The translations under genes and the position numbers were made by a program. Below, piece by piece: positions 24,220 to 32,915 of a DNA stretch of 64,000 nucleotides. This DNA is from Fusibacter sp. A1 (lineage in GTDB: Bacteria > Bacillota > Clostridia > Peptostreptococcales > Acidaminobacteraceae): assembly GCF_004125825.1 (NCBI RefSeq), contig NZ_QQWI01000002.1, positions 310,001 to 374,000 of the forward strand, in the 5' to 3' direction. The notes beneath the pieces were generated by a model. The model searched no databases. It saw only the letters and a program-made list of their open reading frames with translations, and was not told the origin of the DNA. Numbering within the stretch: the first letter of the stretch is position 1; every line of letters starts with the position of its first letter.

Positions 24220-26856
24220 ATGAATGTTACAATGGAAGGTCGATATCAGCCGACGGAGTTTGAAGACAAGACCTACGAAAAATGGATGAAAGCAGATGCT
24301 TTTAAAGCGACAGTGAACAAGGAAAAAGAACCCTATACGATCGTTTTGCCCCCGCCAAACATCACTGGACAGCTGCATATGGGTCACGCCCTTGACCATA
24401 CGCTACAGGATATTCTGATCAGATACAAACGTCTGATGGGATTTGAAGCGCTTTGGCTACCAGGCACCGACCATGCGTCTATCGCGACAGAAGTGAAGGT
24501 TTGGGACAAACTAAGGGAAGACGGAGTAGACATCCATTCTGTGACTCGTGAAGGATTCTTAGAGCACGCTTGGCAGTGGAAAGAAACTTACGGAGACCGT
24601 ATTGTTGAACAGATGAAAAAACTGGGCAATTCCTGCGACTGGTCAAAAGAGCGATTCACGATGGATGAAAACTGCTCCCACGCCGTGCAGGACGTGTTCG
24701 TGAAATTATACGAAAAAGGATATATCTACAGAGGCTATCGACTGATCAACTGGTGTCCGGATTGCGGCACGTCGCTTTCTGATGCCGAAGTCGAGCACGA
24801 GGACAAGCAGGGTAATTTCTACCACATCAAATACTTTGTAAAGGACTCTGACGAGTTCCTGGAGATCGCTACAACTAGACCAGAAACGCTTGTCGGCGAT
24901 TCTGGTGTTGCTGTGCATCCTGAAGATAAGCGATACGCCCATCTGATCGGCAAGACCGTAATCGTGCCGATTATCGGAAGGGAGATCCCTGTGATCGCGG
25001 ATTCCTATGTGGATATCGAAACTGGAACAGGTGCCCTTAAGGTTACACCTGCCCACGACCCTAATGATTTTGAACTTGGAAACAGACATGGTCTGGAGCA
25101 AATCATCATCATGGACAATGATGCTAAAATGAATAGCGAAGCAGGTCCGTATGCGGGAATGGACCGCTATGAGTGCCGAAAACAGATCGTCAAGGATCTT
25201 GAAGCCAATGACCTCCTTGTCGATGTGAAGCCTCATCAGCATAATGTCGGTACTTGCTACAGATGTCACACGGTCGTTGAACCCATGCTGTCCCATCAGT
25301 GGTTTGTCAAGATGGAAGAGATGGCAAAACCTGCGCTTGAAGCCCTTCACAGCGATCTTGAGTTCGTTCCTGAAAGGTTCAGCAAGATCTATGTGCATTG
25401 GCTTGAAAACATCAGAGACTGGTGTATCTCAAGACAATTATGGTGGGGTCATAGAATACCTGCCTATTACTGCGACGCGTGCGGTCATATTGAAGTAAGT
25501 AAGGAAATGCCTGATACTTGCTCGATCTGCGGTTCCAGCAACCTACGTCAGGACGAGGACGTACTCGATACGTGGTTCAGTTCTGCCCTATGGCCGTTTT
25601 CTACATTAGGATGGCCTAATGACACTGAAGAGTTCAATTACTTCTACCCTACAGACGTGCTTGTCACAGGGTATGACATCATCTTCTTCTGGGTTGTGAG
25701 AATGGTATTCTCAGGTTATGAGCAAACTGGCGTGTCGCCATTCAAGGATGTCTATATCCATGGACTTGTTAGAGACGCCAACGGTAAAAAAATGAGTAAA
25801 TCCCTAGGAAACGGTGTCGATCCTCTTGAAGTGATCGCAGAGTTCGGTGCGGACGCCCTTAGATTCATGCTGACAACAGGAAACTCTCCAGGAAACGACC
25901 AGAGATACCAGACAGAACGTGTGGAAGCTGCCAGAAACTTCGCCAACAAGCTATGGAACGCTTCTAGGTTCGTACTTATGGGTGTGGACAGCTTTGACGA
26001 CACATTGCCTGAAAAAGATGCGATGACCTTGGCGGACAAGTGGATCATCTCAAGAGTGAATGAGACCATTAAAGACGTTGAGCACAATATGGATAAGTAC
26101 GACCTGGGTATGGCCGGCGATAAGATCTATGAGTTCGTTTGGAACGAATACTGCGACTGGTTTATCGAAATGGCGAAACCGAGACTCTACGGAGAAGATA
26201 AAAAAGCCAAAGAGACAGTAGAACGTGTGCTGATCTATGTGCTTAAAAGGATTCTTGTAATGCTTCATCCCTTCATGCCTTTTATCACAGAAGAAATCTG
26301 GTCGAATATCTCTGAGGAGCTTCTAATCACATCCAAGTGGTATGTGGCGGATGGGTCCTTGATCGATGAAGATGCGATTGAAGATATGGCAATTATCATG
26401 GATGCCATCAAAAGCATCAGAAACGCTAGAGCTCAGCTTAATATTCCTCCTTCAAAGAAATCACGACTTTTTGTAAAAACTGCGACTAAATCAGAAATTT
26501 TCGCATCTCAAAGCGCGTACTTCTCTGGACTTGCGTCAGTTAGCGACATCATCGTCATCGCCGACAACTCGGAGCTTCCGGAAGATACGATTTCTGCAGT
26601 TTCGCATCAGGCTGAACTCTTCATGCCTGCGGACGACTTGATTGATTATACAAAAGAAAATGAACGACTTCTAAAGGAACAGGCAAAACTTCAATCGGAG
26701 ATCGATAGAATTGTGAAGAAGCTTTCAAACCAAGGATTCTTAGCCAAAGCTCCTGAAGAGCTTGTTGCTAAAGAACGTGAAAAGCAAGGTCAATTTGAGG
26801 ATATGCTTAGAGCTGTCAATGAGTCTCTTGAAAAAGTCGCTGGAAAGTTAGGGTAA
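24220..26856 (+). CDS. valS: Valyl-tRNA synthetase
   Basis: The 878-residue class I synthetase charges tRNA-Val. The HIGH-type motif is PNITGQLHMGHAL (about 45-57) and the KMSKS loop is KKMSKSLGNG (about 527-536). The editing (CP1) domain lies between, with TTRPETLVGDSGVAVHP (about 223-239). Zn-binding Cys clusters are seen at CPDCG and CDACG...CSICGSS. A C-terminal coiled-coil arm (about 810-878) is typical. Expression is controlled by the T-box leader, and folC follows after 3 bases. Confidence 0.97.
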   Translation: MNVTMEGRYQPTEFEDKTYEKWMKADAFKATVNKEKEPYTIVLPPPNITGQLHMGHALDHTLQDILIRYKRLMGFEALWLPGTDHASIATEVKVWDKLREDGVDIHSVTREGFLEHAWQWKETYGDRIVEQMKKLGNSCDWSKERFTMDENCSHAVQDVFVKLYEKGYIYRGYRLINWCPDCGTSLSDAEVEHEDKQGNFYHIKYFVKDSDEFLEIATTRPETLVGDSGVAVHPEDKRYAHLIGKTVIVPIIGREIPVIADSYVDIETGTGALKVTPAHDPNDFELGNRHGLEQIIIMDNDAKMNSEAGPYAGMDRYECRKQIVKDLEANDLLVDVKPHQHNVGTCYRCHTVVEPMLSHQWFVKMEEMAKPALEALHSDLEFVPERFSKIYVHWLENIRDWCISRQLWWGHRIPAYYCDACGHIEVSKEMPDTCSICGSSNLRQDEDVLDTWFSSALWPFSTLGWPNDTEEFNYFYPTDVLVTGYDIIFFWVVRMVFSGYEQTGVSPFKDVYIHGLVRDANGKKMSKSLGNGVDPLEVIAEFGADALRFMLTTGNSPGNDQRYQTERVEAARNFANKLWNASRFVLMGVDSFDDTLPEKDAMTLADKWIISRVNETIKDVEHNMDKYDLGMAGDKIYEFVWNEYCDWFIEMAKPRLYGEDKKAKETVERVLIYVLKRILVMLHPFMPFITEEIWSNISEELLITSKWYVADGSLIDEDAIEDMAIIMDAIKSIRNARAQLNIPPSKKSRLFVKTATKSEIFASQSAYFSGLASVSDIIVIADNSELPEDTISAVSHQAELFMPADDLIDYTKENERLLKEQAKLQSEIDRIVKKLSNQGFLAKAPEELVAKEREKQGQFEDMLRAVNESLEKVAGKLG

Positions 26857-26859
26857 TCC

Positions 26860-28152
26860 ATGAACTACGAGCAAGCCATACACTATATACATGACACCTA
26901 TAAGTTCGGGAGCAAATACGGACTTGAAAACATCCGCTTACTTCTTGAGGGAATCGACAACCCTCAAGATGAGCTCCGTTTTATTCATATCGCGGGGACC
27001 AACGGCAAAGGGTCGACCGCGAGCTTCATCGCTTACGCACTCATGGAAGCGGGTTACAAGGTAGGCACTTATTTTTCACCCTATCTTGAAAGGTTCAACG
27101 AGCGCATCCAGATCAACTGCATGCCGATAGGCGACGAGGACCTCGCCCGTCATACAGGCATTGTGAAAAAAAGCGTGGATGCCATGCTTGAAAAAGGCTG
27201 CGACCACCCTACAGAATTCGAAATCGTCACCTCGGTGGGATTTGATTACTTTCATGCCCAGCAAGTGGATATTGTGGTGCTTGAAGTCGGCCTAGGCGGC
27301 AGACTGGATTCCACCAATGTGATAAAATCGCCGCTTGCCTCTGTCATCGTCCCTCTTGCGCTGGACCATGTTCAGTACTTAGGTGATACGATCGATAAGA
27401 TCGCTTACGAAAAAGCCGGTATCATCAAAGAAGGCTGTCCTGTGGTGACTACGGTTCAAGAAGAGGATGCGCTCGAAGTGATTATCGCTAAAGCGGATGC
27501 AGTCGGTGCGCCATATCATTACTCGGACTACCGCACTGTGAAAAACACACAATTGTCACGAAGTGCGACGACCTTCACCTATAAGGACGTGGATTTCAAG
27601 ATCAGGCTTTTGGGGGAACATCAGATTCAAAACGCATGTACGGCATTTGACACCTTAAGTATCCTGAATGAGGGCAAGCAAATACAGATAGATGTTAAAA
27701 ACATACTTGATGGCTTTGATAAGACAAGATGGATGGGTAGGGTCGAACAGGTCTCTGACAATCCAGTGGTGATTATCGACGCTGCGCATAATTTGCACGG
27801 TGTTCAAAGTTTGGTCAAGGCCATAGAGACTTATCAGCCTGAGGGTTCGCGAATCGCGATATTCGGTATGATGGCGGATAAGGCGGTATCCGATGTGGTC
27901 GGCGAAATAATCGGTAAATTCGAAAAAATCTATTTAGTCGAACCCGATAATCCAAGAGCGATGAAGACTTCTGAGCTGAAATCCGAGATCGAAAAAGCAG
28001 GTTTTGGCGGAGAAATCGTCGAACTCGATCGGGTAAGCGATGCTGTGGAAGTCATTAAAAGTTATAAAAACAAAGAGGTGAACATCTACTGCTTTGGAAG
28101 TTTATACTATATCGGCGAAGTCAGAAAAGTTCTAACAAGTGAGGCTTTCTAA
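26860..28152 (+). CDS. folC: Folylpolyglutamate synthase / dihydrofolate synthase
   Basis: The 430-residue Mur-ligase-like enzyme adds glutamate to dihydropteroate and folates. It shows the P-loop AGTNGKGSTASFI (about 45-57), the FolC signature YFSPYLERFNERI (about 69-81), GLGGRLDSTN (about 144-153) and DAAHNLHG (about 306-313). It sits three bases behind valS, so its expression follows valine tRNA charging, and not with the other fol genes at 8-13 kb. The pairing of valS and folC is frequent in Firmicutes. Confidence 0.94.
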   Translation: MNYEQAIHYIHDTYKFGSKYGLENIRLLLEGIDNPQDELRFIHIAGTNGKGSTASFIAYALMEAGYKVGTYFSPYLERFNERIQINCMPIGDEDLARHTGIVKKSVDAMLEKGCDHPTEFEIVTSVGFDYFHAQQVDIVVLEVGLGGRLDSTNVIKSPLASVIVPLALDHVQYLGDTIDKIAYEKAGIIKEGCPVVTTVQEEDALEVIIAKADAVGAPYHYSDYRTVKNTQLSRSATTFTYKDVDFKIRLLGEHQIQNACTAFDTLSILNEGKQIQIDVKNILDGFDKTRWMGRVEQVSDNPVVIIDAAHNLHGVQSLVKAIETYQPEGSRIAIFGMMADKAVSDVVGEIIGKFEKIYLVEPDNPRAMKTSELKSEIEKAGFGGEIVELDRVSDAVEVIKSYKNKEVNIYCFGSLYYIGEVRKVLTSEAF

Positions 28153-28343
28153 TCTTTTGTGAGTTTTTTTTTGAAAAAAGGCTAGCATTTTATTTTAAAA
28201 AGATGTATCATAGAGTTAACCTTGCAGTATTAAGTATCAGTATTACCACAGGGATTTGATTGCACCAATGCTTCAAATTTTTATTGTGAATTACAATACA
28301 GCTTAATAGTGAATAAGGCAATAAAAATTTGGAGGTACTCATT

Positions 28344-28544
28344 ATGAACGGTACAGTAAAATGGTTCAACGCAGAAAAAGGTTTTGGTTTCATCACTTCT
28401 GAAGATGGTAATGACGTTTTCGCTCACTACTCACAAATCAAAAAAGATGGTTACAAAACTCTTGAAGAAGGCGAAAAAGTAACTTTTGACGTAGTAAACG
28501 GCCCTAAAGGTCCTCAAGCTGAGAACATCAACGTAGTTGACTAA
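28344..28544 (+). CDS. Cold-shock protein (CspA family)
   Basis: A 66-residue OB-fold RNA/ssDNA-binding protein with both nucleic acid motifs, [13 protein letters not shown] (RNP1, about 5-17) and DVFAHYSQI (RNP2, about 24-32). The start ATG 28344 follows TTGGAGG by eight bases; an in-frame codon at 28329 lies before that site. The 190-base upstream gap is A/T-rich and contains part of a leader; I see no other gene there. A strong terminator follows. Confidence 0.96.
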   Translation: MNGTVKWFNAEKGFGFITSEDGNDVFAHYSQIKKDGYKTLEEGEKVTFDVVNGPKGPQAENINVVD

Positions 28545-28556
28545 TTTCTAAAGCTT

Positions 28557-28586
28557 AAGCCCTACACATCATGTGTAGGGCTTTTA
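28557..28586 (+). terminator. Terminator of the cold-shock gene
   Basis: AAGCCCTACACAT-CATGTGTAGGGCTT stem of 12-13 bp followed by TTATTTTTT. Confidence 0.9.
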
Positions 28587-28632
28587 TTTTTTGCGAAAAT
28601 CAAAGGGTGGCACTAAATCTGCGCTCCATTAT

Positions 28633-28660
28633 TTCAAAATCCACGTATTTGTGATACAAT
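28633..28660 (+). promoter_or_regulatory. Promoter of the PfkB kinase gene
   Basis: TTCAAA (28633-28638), a 16-base spacer and TACAAT (28655-28660). The -10 box lies within a palindromic operator. Confidence 0.6.
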
Positions 28661-28666
28661 CACAAA
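28648..28666. promoter_or_regulatory. Palindromic operator overlapping the -10 box
   Basis: TTTGTGAT-ACA-ATCACAAA is a perfect 8-bp inverted repeat with a 3-base centre, and it covers the -10 element. A repressor bound here would block RNA polymerase. The half-site TTTGTGA resembles those of the Crp/Fnr fold, but the regulator is unknown. Confidence 0.6.
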
Positions 28667-28697
28667 GCGAATAAGAATAGGAAAGTGGGAATGTGGA

Positions 28698-29642
28698 ATG
28701 AGTAAAGGCTATGTCGTGGTGTTCGGAGCTTCTGTAGTTGATATTTTTGGTTTTAGTTCAAATAAGTACAGACCGTATAACTCTACACCTGGTAGGGTGA
28801 AGATGTCATTTGGAGGCGTATGCAGGAATATCGCAGAAAACCTCGCAAGAGTTCAAGTGGACACCCGTTTCATATCGGTTGTCGGAAATGACGAAAAAGG
28901 TAGGAGTATGATTGAACATTCAGAGCTGATCGGCTATGACATGTCAGAGACCTTGGTACTTAAGAACGGAGGAACGCCGACCTATCTGGCGATTCTGAAC
29001 GAAAAAGGCGAAATGGTGTCGGCCATTGCGGACATGAGCGCCATCGCTGAACTGAATACCTCATTCATTGATGAGAAGGCGCAAATCATAAGGGGTGCCG
29101 ACTATGTGTTTGTCGATGCGGACAGTCCTCAAAATCTTGAGTACATGCTGGATACCTTCAGCGGGTCTACAAAGTTCATCTTGGATCCGGTATCCGCTGA
29201 AAAGGCGATCTCCATCAAACATCTTTTAGGTAAGTTTCATACGATCAAGCCCAATAGATATGAAGCGGAAGTGCTTGTCGGGTTTGAAATCGAGTCGGAT
29301 GACGATCTGAGAAGGGCGGGAGATTTTTTCCTTGATCAGGGGGTTAAGAACGTATTTATCAGCTTGGACTCTGAAGGCATCTACTTTACAGATGGAGTAA
29401 GACACTTGAAGATCACCGCTGAAAATGTTTCAGTGTGCAATGTCACCGGTGCGGGGGATTCCTTTGTCGCGGGCTTAGGTTATGGTTACATGTCGGATAC
29501 CGACATTGTCACGACCATCAAGCGTGCGATGACGATGTCGAATATCGCGATATTGAGTGACGAGACCATTAATCCTGACCTGTCTCCTGAATTCGTCGAT
29601 CGTCTGATCAGCGAAACCAAGTGGCTTGTGAGAGACTTGTAA
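28698..29642 (+). CDS. PfkB-family carbohydrate kinase, pseudouridine-kinase-like
   Basis: The 314-residue ribokinase-fold enzyme has VVFGASVVDIFGFS at the start. The PsuK-like block SFGGVCRNIAENLARV lies at about 36-51, and the C-terminal signature NVTGAGDSFVAGLGYGYM, with the catalytic Asp in GAGD, at about 249-266. The CRNIAENLARV form is typical of the nucleoside (pseudouridine) branch rather than sugar kinases. No pseudouridine 5'-phosphate glycosidase (PsuG) adjoins it, so the substrate is tentative. It is monocistronic with an operator on its promoter. Confidence 0.82.
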   Translation: MSKGYVVVFGASVVDIFGFSSNKYRPYNSTPGRVKMSFGGVCRNIAENLARVQVDTRFISVVGNDEKGRSMIEHSELIGYDMSETLVLKNGGTPTYLAILNEKGEMVSAIADMSAIAELNTSFIDEKAQIIRGADYVFVDADSPQNLEYMLDTFSGSTKFILDPVSAEKAISIKHLLGKFHTIKPNRYEAEVLVGFEIESDDDLRRAGDFFLDQGVKNVFISLDSEGIYFTDGVRHLKITAENVSVCNVTGAGDSFVAGLGYGYMSDTDIVTTIKRAMTMSNIAILSDETINPDLSPEFVDRLISETKWLVRDL

Positions 29643-29659
29643 TCATCCGCTAAATCATA

Positions 29660-29691
29660 AAAAGGCCAAAGCATATGCTTTGGCCTTTTTT
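29660..29691. terminator. Bidirectional terminator
   Basis: A perfect 30-bp palindrome, AAAAGGCCAAAGCAT and its complement, followed by T residues on both strands. It ends the kinase gene and the convergent SLH gene. Confidence 0.9.
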
Positions 29692-29703
29692 GCGTGAATG
29701 GCT

Positions 29704-30528
29704 TTATTTGGTGAACACGCCGACCAGTTCAAGCTCGTCGACGATCGCAGGGCTATGGGGTGAGCCTTGCATGAAGTCCGTTAAGTCCTTGCCTGCTTTG
29801 ATACCATCCCGATGGACTCCATCCTTCCATGAACCGATAGCGCTGACATCATAAACTTTACCGCTTACGGCGATCAGCGCAGGTTTGCCGTCTGTGCCGT
29901 CATAATAGGAAAGGGTCTGCTGATTGAAGCTGACGGTTCTGGGCTGTCTATTTCCTTCCCGGTGCATTCTCATCAGCATGGTGGCGGCTTCGGCCCTTGT
30001 GGCAAAGGCCGTCGGTCTGAAGGTGTTGTCCTTATAGCCTCCGATGATTCCCGACCCGTAGGCGGTGTAGCTGGTCTCCAGATAAAAGGAATCCATCGAT
30101 GTGAAATCCTTTAAAGATAATGAAAAGGCGTAAGGATATGGTGTAGGATTGTCAGCGGCTTTTGCGATCATGTAAGCCATTTCCTGTCGGCTGATGGGTT
30201 TGTCCAAATCGTCAAAATGCTTGTAGGGCAAGTAGCCCTTATCCACCGCAGTGTTTACATACCGCTGGGCCCAATGACCTGTGGCCGCGGTGACGGCATC
30301 GGCTTTGAGTACGACAAGGATCTTTGTGAACTCGCCGCGTGTGATCGTGTTGTCTGGCCTGAACGTTCCGTCGCTATAGCCGTTGACGGCTCCGGACTGG
30401 ACAAGCGCGTTGATGTCATCTGCCGCCCAATGTTTGCTCGCATCGTCGAACATGGCAAAAGCAATGCTTGTAACAAGTAAAAGAATGACTATCGTTAGTG
30501 CAAAAATGTGTTTTTTCATGTTTTTCAC
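29704..30528 (-). CDS. S-layer homology protein with C-terminal cytochrome b5-like domain
   Basis: The 274-residue exported protein has a signal peptide (about 1-26). SLH modules follow at about 28-70 (HWAADDINALVQSGAVNGY, then GTFRPDNTITRGEF), 83-125 and 140-190 (GSGIIGGYKDNTFRPTAFATRAEA). The C-terminus (about 200-274) is a cytochrome b5-like heme/steroid-binding domain with LSYYDGTDGKPALIAVSGKV, a YDVS motif and HRDGIKAGKDLT. Two His residues (in DGVHRDG and GSPHSPA) could ligate heme. SLH modules would tie it to the cell wall, suggesting a surface heme protein. A clean AGAGGTG precedes the ATG. Confidence 0.88.
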   Translation of the reverse strand: MKNMKKHIFALTIVILLLVTSIAFAMFDDASKHWAADDINALVQSGAVNGYSDGTFRPDNTITRGEFTKILVVLKADAVTAATGHWAQRYVNTAVDKGYLPYKHFDDLDKPISRQEMAYMIAKAADNPTPYPYAFSLSLKDFTSMDSFYLETSYTAYGSGIIGGYKDNTFRPTAFATRAEAATMLMRMHREGNRQPRTVSFNQQTLSYYDGTDGKPALIAVSGKVYDVSAIGSWKDGVHRDGIKAGKDLTDFMQGSPHSPAIVDELELVGVFTK

Positions 30529-30615
30529 CTCTTCATCATTATACCCTCAATAGGCTAACCATTACCAGTGAAAACGCTTCGTTGAAATACCTCTGACATA
30601 CCAACCGTATATGGA

Positions 30616-30643
30616 TTGACACGGTCTGAGCCTCTGTTATAAT
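30616..30643 (+). promoter_or_regulatory. Promoter of the SAM riboswitch transcript
   Basis: TTGACA (30616-30621), a 16-base spacer and TATAAT (30638-30643) with an upstream TG (extended -10). Confidence 0.85.
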
Positions 30644-30659
30644 AGGTTTAATTTAATAG

Positions 30660-30794
30660 TACTTATCAAGAGCGACTGAGGGACAGGCCCTATGAAGTCC
30701 GGCAACCTGGCGATGCCAAGGTGCTAAATCCTGCGGTGAAACCGACAGATAAGCTAGATCGACTACTCTAATTTATCTTGGAGTAGTTTTTTTA
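30660..30794 (+). promoter_or_regulatory. SAM-I (S-box) riboswitch with terminator
   Basis: P1 pairs CTTATC (30662-30667) with GATAAG (30748-30753). The conserved core AGAGCGACTGAGGGAC, the GGCAACC turn and AAGGTGCTAAATCC are all present. The expression platform is a terminator, CTACTC (30763-30768) with GAGTAG (30781-30786) followed by TTTTTTT. SAM binding should end transcription ahead of the NIL-ferredoxin and metF genes. Confidence 0.96.
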
Positions 30795-30829
30795 TTAATT
30801 GGGACTAATTGAGGGCTGGGTGAGAGCGT

Positions 30830-31228
30830 ATGATGTGCAAGATTGAAATAACGTATGACAGTAAGACGGTGCAAAAACCTTTGATCTATGAAATGACAAA
30901 ACGATACGACATCGTCTTTAACATTTACCGCGCGATCGTGGATGAGCAGTTCATGGGGCATCTGATTCTTGAGATCGAAGGGGCTTCAAAAGCGGTGAAT
31001 CAGGCGATCGAGTTTCTTGAACTTGAAGGGGTGCAGGTGGAGATCATCCAGACACAGATCGTAATTGACCGGCTTAGGTGCCACCAGTGCGGGGCATGTG
31101 CGGGGGCATGTTTCACTAGAGCACTCAAAATAGGTGAGGACAGTGGACTGATTTTTGATAAATCCAGATGTATCAGTTGTTATAATTGTATAGAGGCCTG
31201 CGATGTCCAGGCGATAGAAAAGGGGTAG
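30830..31228 (+). CDS. NIL domain-ferredoxin protein (methionine/homocysteine metabolism)
   Basis: A 132-residue fusion. Residues 1-77 form a NIL domain, the small ACT-like fold found on methionine ABC transporters. Residues 78-132 form a two-[4Fe-4S] ferredoxin with CHQCGACAGACFTRAL and CISCYNCIEACDVQAI. Proteins of this build are linked by published work to homocysteine synthesis in anaerobes, together with a DUF39 protein. Here DUF39 is absent and metF follows after two bases, so it may carry electrons to MetF instead; that is inference. Both lie under the SAM riboswitch. Confidence 0.88.
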   Translation: MMCKIEITYDSKTVQKPLIYEMTKRYDIVFNIYRAIVDEQFMGHLILEIEGASKAVNQAIEFLELEGVQVEIIQTQIVIDRLRCHQCGACAGACFTRALKIGEDSGLIFDKSRCISCYNCIEACDVQAIEKG

Positions 31229-31230
31229 GA

Positions 31231-32100
31231 ATGAAGATTAGCAAAATACTGGAGGAAAAGCCGTTTTCGTTCTCGTTTGAGGTATTTCCGCCAAACGACG
31301 ATACAAAACTGCCAAAGCTCCTATCGACAACGAACAAGCTACATTCTTTGGATCCCGATTTTATCAGTGTGACCTACGGCGCGCTGGGAGGGACGAAAAA
31401 CAACACCTTTTCGATCGCGAAGAACATTAAGGACATTCAGAACATGAATGCGGTGACGCACCTGACCTGTGTGAACATGACCAAAGCTGAAGCTGCCCAA
31501 ACTCTCCATTCGATGAGGTATTTCGGCATCGAGAACATCTTGGCCCTGCGGGGCGACAAGGGTGAAACTGATGTCCCCGGCGACTTCAGATACGCCTCGG
31601 ACCTGATCAGGTTTATCAAGGAGACCCAGCCTGACGTGTTTTCCATCGGCGGCGCATGTTATCCTGAAGGACATATCGAGGCGAGAAACCGGACAGAGGA
31701 CATCTTGAACCTCAAGATGAAATGTGACAGCGGGCTTGATTACCTGCTGACGCAGATGTTTTTTGACAATGAGATTTTTTACGACTTCATGGACAGGCTG
31801 ACCCTTGCTGGTATACATACCCCAGTCATCGCTGGTGTGATGCCTGTACTTAATGCGAAACAGATACTAAAGATATGCAAGTTTTCGGGAGCGACACTAC
31901 CGAAGAAGTTTGTGCGCATCATCGAAAAATTCGAGCATAATCCAGAAGCCCTCAGAGAAGCGGGTATCGCCTACGCTTCAGAACAGATCATCGACCTGAT
32001 CTCTTGGGGGGTCAGAGGAGTGCATCTTTATACGATGAACAGCTTCAAAACCGCCGATCAGATCTGCGGCAATATCGAATTTGTGCGAAGTTCAAGGTGA
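31231..32100 (+). CDS. metF: 5,10-methylenetetrahydrofolate reductase
   Basis: The 289-residue FAD-binding barrel makes 5-methyl-tetrahydrofolate for methionine synthesis. Typical segments are FSFEVFPPNDD (about 12-22), FISVTYGALGG, HLTCVNMTKAEA, ILALRGDK (about 108-115) and LLTQMFFDNEIFYDF. The start ATG 31231 follows AGGGGTAGGA; the frame opens upstream inside the ferredoxin gene. Length is that of the classic enzyme without a fused domain, and no separate MetV adjoins it. The NIL-ferredoxin may supply reductant. A terminator follows. Confidence 0.94.
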   Translation: MKISKILEEKPFSFSFEVFPPNDDTKLPKLLSTTNKLHSLDPDFISVTYGALGGTKNNTFSIAKNIKDIQNMNAVTHLTCVNMTKAEAAQTLHSMRYFGIENILALRGDKGETDVPGDFRYASDLIRFIKETQPDVFSIGGACYPEGHIEARNRTEDILNLKMKCDSGLDYLLTQMFFDNEIFYDFMDRLTLAGIHTPVIAGVMPVLNAKQILKICKFSGATLPKKFVRIIEKFEHNPEALREAGIAYASEQIIDLISWGVRGVHLYTMNSFKTADQICGNIEFVRSSR

Positions 32101-32109
32101 GCAACCTAT

Positions 32110-32146
32110 AAAAAAACCGTTTGAAGATTTCTTCAAACGGTTTTTG
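32110..32146. terminator. Bidirectional terminator
   Basis: AACCGTTTGAAGA pairs with CTTCAAACGGTT around a short loop, with A and T runs outside. It serves metF and the convergent DUF4364 gene. Confidence 0.87.
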
Positions 32147-32156
32147 CTTGTGTGTA

Positions 32157-32690
32157 TTATTCTCCGCTGTCGAAGAGTTCGATGATCTTTGCGTACATGC
32201 CGACAGCGTCGTCTTTCCACTGCTGGCACATCTCTTTAGCGGTTTTATTGCTTGGAACGCTGAGTGTCAGTTTCACAAGATTATAAGGACCTTCTTTGAT
32301 TGATAGATCGACCATGTAGTTTCCTTCATCTATCTTTTGGTGTTCGGCCTTGATCAGACGCGACTTTTTCATATCCTTTTTCACGCCGACCATCACATCG
32401 TCTATCTTACCGGTGATCGCAGCGCTGATTCGGTCTTTAAAGAAATTCAAGGTGTTTATTCCCTGATCTGTGATCATATAAAGGTGCTCATCGTCTACAT
32501 CGTGCTCCTCCAGCATGCCGTTTTCGACTAGGTCGAGCGTGTGCTGCTGTAGAGGGAAATATTCGATGAGGTTCAGCGACAACAGGATATCGTTGATTTG
32601 TTCGCCTGTTACCGGAACGCCCACCGCATGGTAGCTATATAGCAGGATTAACTTTTCTTTTACTTCTACTCTAGAATCTTGATTAAACAT
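32157..32690 (-). CDS. DUF4364 family protein (winged-helix, Clostridia-specific)
   Basis: The 177-residue protein matches the DUF4364 pattern: VKEKLILLYSYHAVGVPVT followed by GEQINDILLSLNLIEYFPLQQHT and a wing-like HLYMITDQG segment, together a winged-helix DNA-binding fold (about 8-90). A beta-rich second half (YMVDLSIKEG, LVKLTLSVPS) may bind a ligand. The family is widespread in Clostridia and uncharacterised. It is monocistronic and convergent with metF. Its targets are unknown. Confidence 0.85.
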   Translation of the reverse strand: MFNQDSRVEVKEKLILLYSYHAVGVPVTGEQINDILLSLNLIEYFPLQQHTLDLVENGMLEEHDVDDEHLYMITDQGINTLNFFKDRISAAITGKIDDVMVGVKKDMKKSRLIKAEHQKIDEGNYMVDLSIKEGPYNLVKLTLSVPSNKTAKEMCQQWKDDAVGMYAKIIELFDSGE

Positions 32691-32861
32691 ATTTTCACCA
32701 CTTTATCATGGACACTTAAAGGTTAAGTTCAAACTAAAAATAGTATATCAGAAAACAAGTGAACTTGAAACGAATAAAGATTAAAATTACATGAAATTTT
32801 GAAGAAGATACACAAGATATTGTGGGGCAAAGTTATTTCGGCACCAAATAGCCAGTGGCGC

Positions 32862-32890
32862 TTTAACATCCGCGCAATCTCCGCTATAAT
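32862..32890 (+). promoter_or_regulatory. Promoter of the QueG-like/deacetylase/regulator operon
   Basis: TTTAAC (32862-32867), a 17-base spacer and a perfect TATAAT (32885-32890). It lies inside the longer reading frame, which supports the downstream start at 32916. Confidence 0.65.
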
Positions 32891-32915
32891 GGTGATAGAA
32901 CCGTTGGAGGTGCTT

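Noticed and set aside
32799..32915. Longer QueG-like N-terminus
   Set aside because: The promoter (32862-32890) lies inside it and the ribosome site precedes 32916.
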